The position numbers and the translations under genes are program-made. A model generated the notes under the pieces. That model saw only the letters and a program-made list of their open reading frames with translations, was not told the origin of the DNA and made no database searches. A stretch of DNA of 64,000 nt, from the NCBI GenBank assembly GCA_963844055.1, contig CAWJMN010000001.1, forward strand, positions 1,550,001 to 1,614,000. Reading direction: 5' to 3'. This document shows positions 1-9,167 of the stretch, one piece after another (the stretch's first letter is position 1; each line of letters begins with the position of its first letter). Source of the DNA: CAWJMN01 sp963844055. Its GTDB lineage: Bacteria; Planctomycetota; Planctomycetia; Pirellulales; Pirellulaceae.

Positions 1-672
1 AACATGGACGCCACCGGCGCACTAGCAGGGCTGGATAACTTTTCGCAGCAAGCATTTGGCATGCTCACTTCGAGCAAGCTTGTAGAAGCTCTGGATCTTT
101 CGAAGGAGCCCGAGGCGGTACGCGAGCGTTACGGCAAGGGAGATCCACGCAACTACGGCGATGGTGCTCCGCGAAACCTCGAGCACTTCTTGCTGGCTCG
201 CCGCTTGGTCGAAGCGGGGGCTCGGGTGGTGACGCTGAACTTTGGTCGCTGGGACTTCCACGCACAAAACTTTAGCGAGGCAAAGAACACTCACCTGCCG
301 CAATTTGACCAAGGGATGAGTGCCTTGGTGGAAGACCTGTACGCTCGTGGTTTGGGCGATGATGTTTCGGTGATCGCTTGGGGTGAGTTTGGTCGCACGC
401 CGATCATCAATAAGGATGCTGGCCGTGACCATTGGCCGCAAGTTGGCTGTGGGCTGCTGGCTGGTGGTGGCATGAAGATGGGGCAAGTGATCGGAAAGAC
501 CGACCGGACTGCCTCAGAACCGGTGGAACGTCCTGTGCACTTTGGTGAGGTCTTTGCTACGCTCTATCACCAAATGGGAATCGATCCCCATAACACGACG
601 CTGCGTGATCTTGCGGGGCGGCCGCAGTACTTGGTAGATCACCAACATCAGGTCATGCGCGAGCTTATCTAG
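1..672 (+). CDS. DUF1501 family protein, C-terminal part (cut by window edge)
   Basis: The reading frame is open from the first base, so the true start lies upstream and only about 223 codons are visible. The visible part has the typical DUF1501 C-terminus: a stretch containing WGEFGRTP, then AGRDHWP, a glycine-rich LLAGGGMKMG segment, and a final region with GIDPHN and GRPQYL. DUF1501 proteins are sulfatase-fold (alkaline phosphatase superfamily) proteins, usually Tat-exported, abundant in planctomycetes and commonly paired with DUF1553 cytochrome proteins. Their substrate is unknown. The partner gene, if any, would be upstream of the window. The C-terminus closely resembles that of the frameshifted DUF1501 gene at 26-27 kb (REL and KELV endings), suggesting the same subfamily. 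Confidence 0.93.
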   Translation, partial: NMDATGALAGLDNFSQQAFGMLTSSKLVEALDLSKEPEAVRERYGKGDPRNYGDGAPRNLEHFLLARRLVEAGARVVTLNFGRWDFHAQNFSEAKNTHLPQFDQGMSALVEDLYARGLGDDVSVIAWGEFGRTPIINKDAGRDHWPQVGCGLLAGGGMKMGQVIGKTDRTASEPVERPVHFGEVFATLYHQMGIDPHNTTLRDLAGRPQYLVDHQHQVMRELI

Positions 673-798
673 TTCGGGCTGAGCTTGGCCGGGGAGTCTC
701 TTTTGTGAGGTCTCCCCATCTAGAATCCCCAGTGCGCTACCGCCACAATGTGGCTTGTAGTGTCTTGCGCTTCCAAGAGAGCACAAAGTGGGGAACCG

Positions 799-3423
799 AT
801 GAATTCGCGACTCGGATACGATGTTCAGCGTTGGGCTTCTCGTTGTCTTCACACCGTAGCGGCCATGGCTGTGGCGGGAGTGACTTGCTGGAGCGTTGCA
901 AGTGCGCAAGAGCCTGCAGAAAAGCCGCCGGTTGCTGTGGGACGCCAGTTGCCGGGGATTCAGGTCGGCGGAAGCACGCTACTTCCTTCGCAGTGGTCGC
1001 TAAAGCCAGCGGGCAAGCATCTGAAGCTGGGCGATTTTCCGGTCCATATTGTGCAGCATCCCGGCAGTACTTATGCGGCCGTTTTGCACAATGGTTATGG
1101 CGAGCATGAGATCGTGATTGTTGATTTGGCAACGCTTAAGGTTGTCTCACGCGCAAGTGTGCCGCAGTCATTCTATGGCTTAGCATTTTCTCCCGCAGGT
1201 GATTGGCTGTATACCAGCGGCGGCGATCAAGAGGTTGTCCACCGCTTTGCGTTTTCGAAGGGTTATCTGTCAGAGCATCAACTAATGCCCGTTGGGAAGG
1301 TTACCGACAAGTTTGTGCCTGGTGGCATTTCAGTAGATAAGGCACACCAGCAATTGTGGGTCGCTTGTCCCTGGGGAAATACGCTATGCCAAGTTCCTGT
1401 TCCTTCGGGCAAGGAAGGGGATGCGGCACCGCCGGCGAAACACTTTGCCTTGCCGGAGGCGGACGCCTATCCGTATGCCACACGTATTTCCGCCGATGAA
1501 AAGCGAATCTTTGTCAGCCTCTGGGGGAAAAACGGCGTCGCTGTCTTTGACATCGAAAAACAGGCGTTTACGGGAGTGTGGCCGACTCAGCCCCATCCGA
1601 CCGAGATGCTTCTTTCGCCCGATGGAGAGCTGCTGTATGTGGCCTGCGCGAATAGCAATACGGTTTGCGTCATCGATATTGATGATGGTGAAACTCGCGA
1701 AGTGATTGGCAGCAGTTTGTATCCCAATGCACCAGTAGGAAGCACCCCTAGCAGCATTGCTCTGTCACCGGATGGCAAGGTGCTATTGATTGCCAACTCG
1801 GATAACAACAACTTGGCGGTGATCGATACTTCCCACCCAGGAAAGAGCCATGCACTTGGCTTTATTCCAACCGGATGGTATCCCACCTCGGTTCGGTTTT
1901 CGGAAAAGGGGGACAAGATCTTTGTGACCAGTGGTAAAGGATTGGCCTCGGCAGCCAACCCCCAAGGGCCCAACCCCAAGGCAGGTGATCCACCGGTTAC
2001 CGTCCGTCAGTACATTGGCGGGCTATTTACTGGGACGATTAGCGCGATTGATGTTCCTTCACCGGCACAGATGGCGAAGTTTACCAAAGAAGCGTATGCC
2101 TGTAGTCCGCTTCGAAAGGATCTACAGCCGGTCATTAGTGCTGCTGAAGAAGGGAACCCGATTCCGCCCAATGTTGTCCCGCTTCAAGGAAAAGAGAAAG
2201 ATGCCGCTGCTGCACTCAATGCGGGGGCGAAGCAATCTCCGATCAAGTATTGCATCTACGTCATCAAAGAGAACCGCACCTACGATCAAGTCTTTGGCGA
2301 TATGCCTGAAGGGCACGGCGACAAGGACCTTTGTATCTTTCCAGAAAAGATCACTCCCAATCATCATGCGCTAGTACGCGAGTTTGTACTGCTTGATAAC
2401 TTCTATGTGGAGAGTGAAGTAAGTGCCGATGGTCACGAATGGACGATGGCAGCCTATGCCACCGATTTTGTCGAGAAATCTTGGCCGCTTCTCTATCGTG
2501 GTAGTCGTACCGGCAAGCTGGGATATCCTGCGGAAGGGAACTTTCCAATTGCGCAGTCGGCCGGAGGCTACCTGTGGGATCGCTGTGCCTCGGCAGGGGT
2601 AACGTATCGCAGTTATGGGGAATTCATTGCCAATGGCCCCAAGGTGGGAACGCCCAGTACGGCCAAGGTGAAGTCACTAGAAGGACACTTTGATCCGCTC
2701 TATCGCGGTTACGATCTCGACTATCCCGATGTCAAACGGGTGGAGCGCTATATCGAAGAACTGCAAGGGTTTGAAAAGACGGGAGCAATGCCCCAACTGA
2801 CCATCTTGCGACTTCCCAATGATCACACGTTTGGAACGAGCGTGGGGAAGCCAACGCCAACGGCCATGGTGGCCGACAATGATCTGGCGCTAGGACAACT
2901 GGTAGAGGCAGTTAGCAAAAGCAAGTTTTGGAAAGAGACCGCAATCTTTGTGGTAGAGGATGATGCCCAGAACGGTAGTGATCATGTGGATGCCCATCGT
3001 ACGGTGGCCTTGGTGATTAGCCCACACACCAAACGCAAGTTTGTCGACAGCACGATGTACAGCACATCCAGCATGCTGCGAACGATGGAGTTGATTTTGG
3101 GGCTAGAGCCGATGACGCAGTTCGATGCGGCCGCGAAACCGATGTACAACTCCTTCTCTGCCACGCCTGACTTTACTCCGTATCAGCATCGCCCTGCCGG
3201 GACGGATTTGGATGCCAAAAATCTGGCGGGAGTCTTTGGTGCGGAGATGTCTTCCAAGTTTGACTTCAGCAAGGAAGATGCAGCGGATGATTTGCTGCTG
3301 AATGAAGTGGTTTGGCGCAGCGTGCGTGGCCCTAATTCGAAGATGCCCGCACCTGTTCGTGCTGGTTTCGTCTTTGCGTCAGAAGGAGAAGAAGACGAGG
3401 AGGAGGAAGAGGACGAAGATTAG
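799..3423 (+). CDS. YVTN/lactonase-type beta-propeller plus phosphoesterase-domain protein
   Basis: This is a secreted protein of 874 residues. I chose the ATG at 799 (MNSRLGYD) over an upstream frame extension because it is followed by a hydrophobic signal region ending near SAQEP. The first half, about residues 80-420, has repeated blade motifs such as FSPAGDWLYTSGG and LSPDGKVLLIANSDNNNL, typical of YVTN/lactonase propellers. The second half has IKENRTYDQVFGD, SADGHEWTMAAY and VVEDDAQNGSDHVDAHRT, which match the phosphoesterase family related to bacterial phospholipase C (alkaline phosphatase fold, with metal-binding Asp and His). The last dozen residues are almost all Glu and Asp. It lies 125 bp after the DUF1501 gene on the same strand. 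Propeller-phosphoesterase fusions are frequent in planctomycetes; the substrate is unknown. Confidence 0.88.
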   Translation: MNSRLGYDVQRWASRCLHTVAAMAVAGVTCWSVASAQEPAEKPPVAVGRQLPGIQVGGSTLLPSQWSLKPAGKHLKLGDFPVHIVQHPGSTYAAVLHNGYGEHEIVIVDLATLKVVSRASVPQSFYGLAFSPAGDWLYTSGGDQEVVHRFAFSKGYLSEHQLMPVGKVTDKFVPGGISVDKAHQQLWVACPWGNTLCQVPVPSGKEGDAAPPAKHFALPEADAYPYATRISADEKRIFVSLWGKNGVAVFDIEKQAFTGVWPTQPHPTEMLLSPDGELLYVACANSNTVCVIDIDDGETREVIGSSLYPNAPVGSTPSSIALSPDGKVLLIANSDNNNLAVIDTSHPGKSHALGFIPTGWYPTSVRFSEKGDKIFVTSGKGLASAANPQGPNPKAGDPPVTVRQYIGGLFTGTISAIDVPSPAQMAKFTKEAYACSPLRKDLQPVISAAEEGNPIPPNVVPLQGKEKDAAAALNAGAKQSPIKYCIYVIKENRTYDQVFGDMPEGHGDKDLCIFPEKITPNHHALVREFVLLDNFYVESEVSADGHEWTMAAYATDFVEKSWPLLYRGSRTGKLGYPAEGNFPIAQSAGGYLWDRCASAGVTYRSYGEFIANGPKVGTPSTAKVKSLEGHFDPLYRGYDLDYPDVKRVERYIEELQGFEKTGAMPQLTILRLPNDHTFGTSVGKPTPTAMVADNDLALGQLVEAVSKSKFWKETAIFVVEDDAQNGSDHVDAHRTVALVISPHTKRKFVDSTMYSTSSMLRTMELILGLEPMTQFDAAAKPMYNSFSATPDFTPYQHRPAGTDLDAKNLAGVFGAEMSSKFDFSKEDAADDLLLNEVVWRSVRGPNSKMPAPVRAGFVFASEGEEDEEEEEDED

Positions 3424-3578
3424 GAAGCGTTCCGTCGTGGATTCATCCGCCAGTTAACCGGATGCGATATCTACACGGGAAGATTTGTGTCTAACTCGTC
3501 TAGCACTAGGGTGGAATGCTCTGGGAAACGCAAAAGGTATCGGTTGATGCTTGAATTTCCATCGAAAAGGGGCGGGTG

Positions 3579-3962
3579 ATGAAATCTATTCCACAGGATC
3601 AATTGAAGCAGATTTCATTCCCCGATTGCGATATCACGTTGTTTAGGTTGTCGCCATACCACTTAGAGATGCGACTGAACGGCGTTTTCCAGGAAGGTTG
3701 TGGATTGGTGGACGCACCGGTGCATGTTGTAGTTTCCGGTTGGAGCCATGCATCCATTACAAGATACAACTCAACTTGGGCAGAGCCCTATGTGCATATT
3801 CCCGCTCGTTTGGACCTCTGCGAATGTGGTGAGTTGAAGGATATTTGCGAGTGGAATGTTACCAACTCCGTCTTGTCATTTTCTGGTTTCGAAAAATTCT
3901 CTGGGCAATGGCAAGAGTTCGTTTTCTCCAATGCTTCCATTGAAATTCGGATAGATGAATAG
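3579..3962 (+). CDS. Small hypothetical protein of 127 residues
   Basis: I do not recognise this protein. The frame begins with GTG-ATG, and the ATG at 3579 is preceded by a G-rich GGGGCGGG stretch that could serve as a ribosome site. The product is small, soluble and acidic at the end (EIRIDE), with no signal peptide, no membrane segment and scattered cysteines (CDI, CGL, CECGE). Such small orphan proteins resemble immunity-type proteins in general character, but I see no specific family motif. It stands alone, 150 bp after the propeller gene and 335 bp before the PrsW-like gene. The surrounding DNA is less GC-rich in codon third positions than its neighbours, which would fit acquired DNA. 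Coding status rests on length and plausible composition only. Confidence 0.6.
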   Translation: MKSIPQDQLKQISFPDCDITLFRLSPYHLEMRLNGVFQEGCGLVDAPVHVVVSGWSHASITRYNSTWAEPYVHIPARLDLCECGELKDICEWNVTNSVLSFSGFEKFSGQWQEFVFSNASIEIRIDE

Positions 3963-4297
3963 CGGCACTTACCGGCGCGGCGCGAGATGTGAGTGTTTCG
4001 TAATTGGCCTGCATTTTGACTTTCCGACCTAATGGATGAATAAAGCATCGCCATTGGAGCACCAGGAATAAAACACGCCGCGGCAACTCTTCCTAGCGTG
4101 CTCCTAGGCCGCTAACTTGCATTGCTGGCCACCGTTTCCCAGGCCCCGTAAAAAATATTTGGCAATCGGTGGCGAGGATGGTTTGCATCCCCCACTTGGA
4201 GAGAATATGCTATTTGGCGGGGGTGACTTAGTAATCTATCCGTAGGCTGCTCCCTATCCTTTCTAGCGAGGTCGTAGGGCAAAGGCAGGGCGGGGCG
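3963..4297. other. Intergenic stretch without recognised features
   Basis: This is 335 bp between two plus-strand genes. Short open frames exist here but none has a ribosome site or plausible composition. I see no strong hairpin with a T-tract. The promoter and leader of the PrsW-like gene presumably lie near its right end, where GGCAGGGCGGGG precedes the ATG. Confidence 0.5.
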
Positions 4298-5788
4298 ATG
4301 ACAATTAATGTGGTCTGTCAGAGTTGTGAGGCAAAGCTCAAAGCTCCTGATGATTGGGCCGGCAAAAAGGTTGCATGTCCAAAGTGCAAAACGGCGGTAG
4401 TTATTCCTGCAGCGGGGCCGGGCGCCAGGAGTGATACTACGCCGAAGGTATCGCCAGCGGCCGGTGCACCATCGCCAAGGACCGCGGCACCTCCCAGCTC
4501 GGCCGTGAATCGCCCCAAGGCAAACACCTCGGCGCCGCATGACAGTGATGAAGAACTGTTTCAGGCGGTGCTTGAAGGGCGAGCGCCTGTTCGCTCAGCA
4601 GCCTCTACAGCCTCTCCACCAGCGGCAAAGCCAGCGATTCCTGCTGCTGCGAAGGAGGTTGGCGAATCGCCAAAGGCCCCGCCAAAAAGTAGTAGCGGTG
4701 GTCCTGCGTCGCGGAATGAAGTGGCGCTGCAAAACCTGCGACAGAAGCGCGCCTTATTGCGCCCCGAGTGGCTTGCGTGGTTGTGGCTTCTGCTGTTTGT
4801 GCCGTTGGTCTTAACCTCGTTCATGGGAAAGCCCGACATCACAACAGATCTGATGCAAGAACTAGGAGAGAATCCCCACATTGTGGAGCAGCTAGAAGCA
4901 CAAGAGGCGATGGGAGCAGAGGTTGATCGTTTCGATCTGCTGAAGTTGTTGCCCGGCAAGAAGCTGAAGGGGGCAATGCTGTCCGTCGATAGCTTGGGGC
5001 ACTGGGGAATCGCCTTTGTGTCGGCACTATTTTATGCAGCCTTGATCCAAGCCACGTTTCGTTTCTCGTCAACACACATTGGCCATGCGGCCGCCGTTGC
5101 CATCTTTACGGGAACGGCAGGGATCTTGCTGCTGCTGGGGCTGCAAATGTTAGCGGTGATGTATATCACTTCCGGCGTAAGAATTCGTGGTGGAATTATT
5201 GGCCTGGTGATTCAGCTCATACTGGCGTTTATCGCCTTTACCTACCGCTGCGCCATAGACCCGGAAATGGGATTTCTGCCAAGTCTGTTTGGCTTTACTT
5301 TTGGTGTCGGGCTTTGCGAAGAACTTTGCAAGGCCATCCCGATCATTTGGATGCTGCGAAGCTATCGCACGCTGGGATGGCGGGGAGCGGCCATTTGGGG
5401 CCTAGCAAGTGGCGTGGGTTTTGGCCTGAGCGAAGCCATCTCGTACAGCGGCGCCATGTACAACGGCTTGTTAGGATCGTCGATCTACTGGGTTCGTTTC
5501 CTCTCGTGCGTGGGGCTGCACTCGATGTGGGCCGCCACAGTGGCGATCTTTATGTGGCGCGGACGAGACGAGATTGAAGCCGCCGAAGATTGGACCGATT
5601 TCGCCGTCATCCTAGGGAAATACATGTTCCTTGCCATGCTACTGCACGGCCTTTACGACACCCTCCTGAAGGCCGAGCTCGATTTACTGGCCCTGCTTGT
5701 CGCCATTTTTAGCTTCTTTGTCTTCATCTTTGTCATGCACAATACCCAGGCCGCCACCAGAGGCGAAGAGCACGCGGAAATTTTTTGA
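4298..5788 (+). CDS. Zinc-ribbon fused to a PrsW-like intramembrane protease
   Basis: The 496-residue protein starts with a compact zinc ribbon with CxxC pairs at residues 7/10 and 27/30. A Pro/Ala/Ser-rich linker follows (about 35-150), then a membrane domain with eight or so hydrophobic segments (about 157-490). The membrane part carries the PrsW signature: CEELCK (Glu341, Glu342, Lys345), a later helix with GFGLSEA (Glu379), a His in LHSMWAA (His408) and a His in LLHGLYD (His450). PrsW belongs to the glutamic intramembrane protease group; in Bacillus it cleaves the anti-sigma factor RsiW. Here the substrate is unknown. The ribbon may bind a partner on the cytoplasmic side. The ATG follows a G-rich ribosome-site stretch. 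It is convergent with the PQQ-propeller gene, 38 bp away, with no clear terminator between them. Confidence 0.85.
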   Translation: MTINVVCQSCEAKLKAPDDWAGKKVACPKCKTAVVIPAAGPGARSDTTPKVSPAAGAPSPRTAAPPSSAVNRPKANTSAPHDSDEELFQAVLEGRAPVRSAASTASPPAAKPAIPAAAKEVGESPKAPPKSSSGGPASRNEVALQNLRQKRALLRPEWLAWLWLLLFVPLVLTSFMGKPDITTDLMQELGENPHIVEQLEAQEAMGAEVDRFDLLKLLPGKKLKGAMLSVDSLGHWGIAFVSALFYAALIQATFRFSSTHIGHAAAVAIFTGTAGILLLLGLQMLAVMYITSGVRIRGGIIGLVIQLILAFIAFTYRCAIDPEMGFLPSLFGFTFGVGLCEELCKAIPIIWMLRSYRTLGWRGAAIWGLASGVGFGLSEAISYSGAMYNGLLGSSIYWVRFLSCVGLHSMWAATVAIFMWRGRDEIEAAEDWTDFAVILGKYMFLAMLLHGLYDTLLKAELDLLALLVAIFSFFVFIFVMHNTQAATRGEEHAEIF

Positions 5789-5826
5789 TTGCCGCGTGGA
5801 TGGGGTGGCTGGGTGGTGACGGTTGC

Positions 5827-7341
5827 CTATTTGCTTGGAATCAGCTCCAAGCAGACGAGTTCGTCATCACCACGTACGTACATGAGTCCGCGGGCAATCA
5901 CGGGGGCGGCCCAGCAAGGATATTTCAGAAGCACTCCCCCAGAAATCTTTTTGTTCGGGTTTCCGCCGAGCAGGTCAAACGAGACAGGCTCAAATCCTTT
6001 GGGGGTCGCCTTGAAGAGGATCAGTTGGCCGTACTCGCCAAGGCAAAGGAAGTGTCCATCGACATAGGTGAGTGAAGTACGCGTGAGATCTGGCTCTGAC
6101 CACATCACTTTGCCAGTCTTCCATTCGACGCAGCGCAGTTCAGCGTTGCCGGTGTGCCGCCCACTGCTTCCGTAGACGTAGCCGTCGTGCACGACGGGGG
6201 TGTTCCAGTGGGTTTGAAGCGACTTCTTATCGCGAATGCCGGACTTGTCTTTCCAAACCACCGGTGGCTCGGCAATTTTCTCGGGGCCATTTAACGGGTT
6301 GAGGTCGAGCATAGCGCTGCCGGGTCCGTAAGTCTCCGAAATGAGAACCTGCCCCTGATAGACCGCTGGCATGCTGGCGTTAACGCTTTCGAGGCTTTCA
6401 GCTCGCCAAGGGAACTCAAATACGACGGTTCCCTTCTTCGGTTCAAAGCCAACCAGGCCGCCGCGACAGAATGCGAGGCCCCAATTACGATTTCCCACCT
6501 TGGCAACCTTCATGGATGCATAGCTGGCTAGTTCATCGGTGATGGCATAGCGTTCTTTGCCAGTCAGTTTGTCAAACGCGACGATGCCGCTGCCGGCACC
6601 TTCCACGAGGTTGAGCTGGCTGGTTGTAAACTTTTTTGCGTCTCTGCCGCTACCACCGACCATGACCAGCAGTAGGTCTTCAAAGATGACTGGCGTGCTT
6701 CCGACGCCAAAGAAGTTCTGCACCACGCCGTAAGCTTCGGTTGTGTCGATACTCCAGATCATTTTGCCGTCGTTGGCGGAAAGGCAAAGGAGCATTCCCT
6801 CAACGCCAAATGCGTAAACGCGATCTTCATCAATCACAATGCTGCAACGCGGACCATTATTGTAGCCATAGCTATCGACGTATTCGGTAGGATATTCATA
6901 CTTCCAGATCGCATCACCAGTTTCGGCATTGAGGGCAACAATACGAGCTTGGTCTTTGATTCGATCAAACTGATAGAGCCTGCCGCGAGAGACGGTGGGG
7001 GCTCCATAGCCTGATCCCAGTTTGCGACGCCACAAGATCGGCAAAGGTGCGCGTCCGGCTTTTTCAGCGGCGCTGATCCCCGTGATATCAAGGCCAGTTT
7101 CCGTTGACTTGCCATCGCCGCGTGGACCTAAGAACTGCGGCCAATCCTCTTGGTTTAGTCCTGCGGCCAACTTTCGTTTGGCAAGGTCTCGCGGTGGTGG
7201 TGCACCCAGAGCAGTTCCGCTGATAAATAGGGATGCAATCAGCAGAATGGACAACGCCCAGCCGCTGATCTTTGGCGATCCGGCCTGGGCTGCTGTGTGG
7301 CTGGTTGGGGCGGAGGTGCTTCGATGCATAGGAATGGTCAA
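5827..7341 (-). CDS. Secreted PQQ-like beta-propeller protein
   Basis: The 504-residue product has a signal peptide in the first 45 or so residues (hydrophobic ALSILLIASLFISGTALG) and then PQQ-type propeller blades. Blade motifs include WPQFLGPRGDG, IVALNAETGDAIWKYEY, LLCLSANDGKMIW, GIVAFDKLTGKERY and LRCVEWKTGKVMWSE. WPxFRGPxxxG-type starts are characteristic of planctomycete PQQ-like proteins related in fold to BamB. Such proteins bind no known cofactor with certainty and are probably scaffold or binding proteins outside the cytoplasm. An internal ATG four codons in (MHRST) is an equally good start. The gene is transcribed divergently from arfB; the 219 bp between them must hold both promoters. 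Confidence 0.88.
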   Translation of the reverse strand: MTIPMHRSTSAPTSHTAAQAGSPKISGWALSILLIASLFISGTALGAPPPRDLAKRKLAAGLNQEDWPQFLGPRGDGKSTETGLDITGISAAEKAGRAPLPILWRRKLGSGYGAPTVSRGRLYQFDRIKDQARIVALNAETGDAIWKYEYPTEYVDSYGYNNGPRCSIVIDEDRVYAFGVEGMLLCLSANDGKMIWSIDTTEAYGVVQNFFGVGSTPVIFEDLLLVMVGGSGRDAKKFTTSQLNLVEGAGSGIVAFDKLTGKERYAITDELASYASMKVAKVGNRNWGLAFCRGGLVGFEPKKGTVVFEFPWRAESLESVNASMPAVYQGQVLISETYGPGSAMLDLNPLNGPEKIAEPPVVWKDKSGIRDKKSLQTHWNTPVVHDGYVYGSSGRHTGNAELRCVEWKTGKVMWSEPDLTRTSLTYVDGHFLCLGEYGQLILFKATPKGFEPVSFDLLGGNPNKKISGGVLLKYPCWAAPVIARGLMYVRGDDELVCLELIPSK

Positions 7342-7560
7342 TCCTTGGGAAGGGCCTTTGGCGGGTTCTTCGTGCCCCTGATTTTAGCCAGCGAAGGCCT
7401 ATGCGATGACAGGGGGAAGCGGTTCTCGGGCGAGTTTTCTTGGGCTTCTGGCTAGGGAAAAGCGGGTTCCATCAGGGGGAAACCGCAATGCTATCGGTTT
7501 GGGCTTCGCGCGAAACGTGGTACAGTTGTGGGATCACCACCCCAGCCGTGAGTAAGCACC

Positions 7561-7983
7561 ATGTTACGAGTTTCGCCAACCATCACGATTCCTGACGAAG
7601 AACTGCGGTTCACCTTTTCACGCAGCGCGGGGCCGGGGGGCCAGAATGTGAACAAGGTTAACAGCAAGGCGACCTTGCACTGGAACCCTAGCCAGTCTGC
7701 GGTAATGCCGCCGGGAGTTTTGGCTCGGTTCCTTGCTACCTATGCTTCCAAAATCACCATTGCTGGCGATGTGGTGATCGTTAGCCAGGAATATCGAGAC
7801 CAGCCGAAAAACATCCAGTCCTGCTTGGAAAAGCTTAAGCAGATGATTGCGGCCGTGGTGGTTCCCCCTAAAAAGCGTAGGGCCACAAAGCCTACGAAAG
7901 GGTCTCAGGTTCGGCGTTTGGCCGAGAAGAAGAGCCGTTCGCAAGTGAAGCAGGGGCGACAAGGGAAGCCAGGGGTAGACTAG
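7561..7983 (+). CDS. arfB: Peptidyl-tRNA hydrolase ArfB (stalled-ribosome rescue)
   Basis: The 140-residue protein has the class I release-factor signature: SRSAGPGGQNVNKV with the catalytic GGQ at residues 26-28, followed by a long basic C-terminal tail (KKRRATKPTKGSQVRR and more lysines and arginines to the end). This is the architecture of ArfB (YaeJ/ICT1). The GGQ motif enters the peptidyl transferase centre and hydrolyses peptidyl-tRNA, while the basic tail sits in the empty mRNA channel of stalled ribosomes. Length matches the family (about 140). A full release factor is excluded because the codon-recognition domain is absent. It appears monocistronic, between a divergent propeller gene and the downstream NHL gene. 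Confidence 0.93.
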   Translation: MLRVSPTITIPDEELRFTFSRSAGPGGQNVNKVNSKATLHWNPSQSAVMPPGVLARFLATYASKITIAGDVVIVSQEYRDQPKNIQSCLEKLKQMIAAVVVPPKKRRATKPTKGSQVRRLAEKKSRSQVKQGRQGKPGVD

Positions 7984-8054
7984 ATAGCCAAGCCATTTTT
8001 TGATTTTGGCAATTGAGCCCCAGCAGTGCCGGTCGTATCATGTAGGCATTGGTC

Positions 8055-9167
8055 ATGCCCATCCCACCGTCCGGTCAATTTATGGCTCCCTCCCGTCCCC
8101 GCCCCACCGGCGCCAAGTCGCGTCGTCGATTTCTCAAAACCACTGCCGGCCTGCTCGCAGGTTGTACGGCTGCGGCATTTACTGGCCCCATCATTTTGGG
8201 AGCGCAAGATAAGGCCGGTAGCCAACTTCCTATTTTGGGCGAAGGTGCGTACCGCTATGAGGCGACGCACGGCTGGGGAGAGCTTCCCGCACATATTCAG
8301 TGGGGCGAAACGCATGGCGTAGCCGTTGACGAAGCGGGGATGATCTACATCAAGCATCGTAGTGACGCTGCAGAACCGATGGATTCGATCGTTGTCTTTG
8401 ATCCGGCCGGCAAATTCGTTCGCTCCTTTGGCAAAGAGTATCATCGAGGCGGCCATGGCATCGATATTCGCAAAGAAGGCAGCGAAGAGTTTTTGTATCT
8501 GTCGGATGTTGCCCATTGCGTAGTAGCGAAGACCAACCTAAAGGGCGAGCAGGTTTGGGTTAAAAAACGGCCTGAAGAGCCCGGCGTTTATAAGGACGAA
8601 ACTACGCGTTTTGTGCCGACAAACGTCTGTTTTTTGCCGGACGGCGGATTTGTCATCGCCGATGGCTATGGCTCGAACTTTTTGCATAAATACGATAAAG
8701 ATGCCAAGTGGGTAAAGACCTGGGGAGGGACGGGTACCGGCCCTGGGCAGTGCCAAACTCCTCACGGCATTTGGCTTGATAACCGGCCCGGGCGAGAGCC
8801 TTCGCTGGTGGTGGCTGATCGTGCGAATGTACGTCTGCAGTATTTCACCTTGGATGGCGTGCATCTAGGCTTCAACACCGACGTCAGCTTTCCCGCGCAT
8901 TTTGATATCCGTGGTGAAGTGCTCCTTTGCCCTGATCTGCACGCGCGGGTTACTTTGTTTGATAAAGACAACAAGGTGATTTCTCATTTGGGCTACGATC
9001 CCGAATGGACGAAACAGGCACTCGACGGTTTCCGAATGCGAGGCCAGCCAGAGACCTGGCGGCCGGGGCGGTTCATTCATCCGCACGACGCTTGTTTTGA
9101 CAAGGATGGCAATATCTTTGTGGTGGAATGGGTCGCTGTTGGTCGCGTGACAAAGTTGCGCGGTTAG
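8055..9167 (+). CDS. Tat-exported NHL-repeat beta-propeller protein
   Basis: The product is 370 residues from the ATG at 8055; a second ATG at 8082 (MAPSRPRP) would also retain the signal. The N-terminus has a twin-arginine motif, KSRRRFLKTTAG, followed by a hydrophobic, alanine-rich stretch, so export in folded form is expected. The remainder carries NHL-type repeats, for example DSIVVFDPAGKFVRSFG, GFVIADGYGSNFLHKYDKDAKWVKTWG, GQCQTPHGIWLD and ACFDKDGNIFVVEW. NHL propellers are usually binding or peptidylglycine-lyase-like folds; no catalytic residues can be assigned here. The gene stands 71 bp after arfB and has a long non-coding stretch downstream. Confidence 0.85.
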   Translation: MPIPPSGQFMAPSRPRPTGAKSRRRFLKTTAGLLAGCTAAAFTGPIILGAQDKAGSQLPILGEGAYRYEATHGWGELPAHIQWGETHGVAVDEAGMIYIKHRSDAAEPMDSIVVFDPAGKFVRSFGKEYHRGGHGIDIRKEGSEEFLYLSDVAHCVVAKTNLKGEQVWVKKRPEEPGVYKDETTRFVPTNVCFLPDGGFVIADGYGSNFLHKYDKDAKWVKTWGGTGTGPGQCQTPHGIWLDNRPGREPSLVVADRANVRLQYFTLDGVHLGFNTDVSFPAHFDIRGEVLLCPDLHARVTLFDKDNKVISHLGYDPEWTKQALDGFRMRGQPETWRPGRFIHPHDACFDKDGNIFVVEWVAVGRVTKLRG

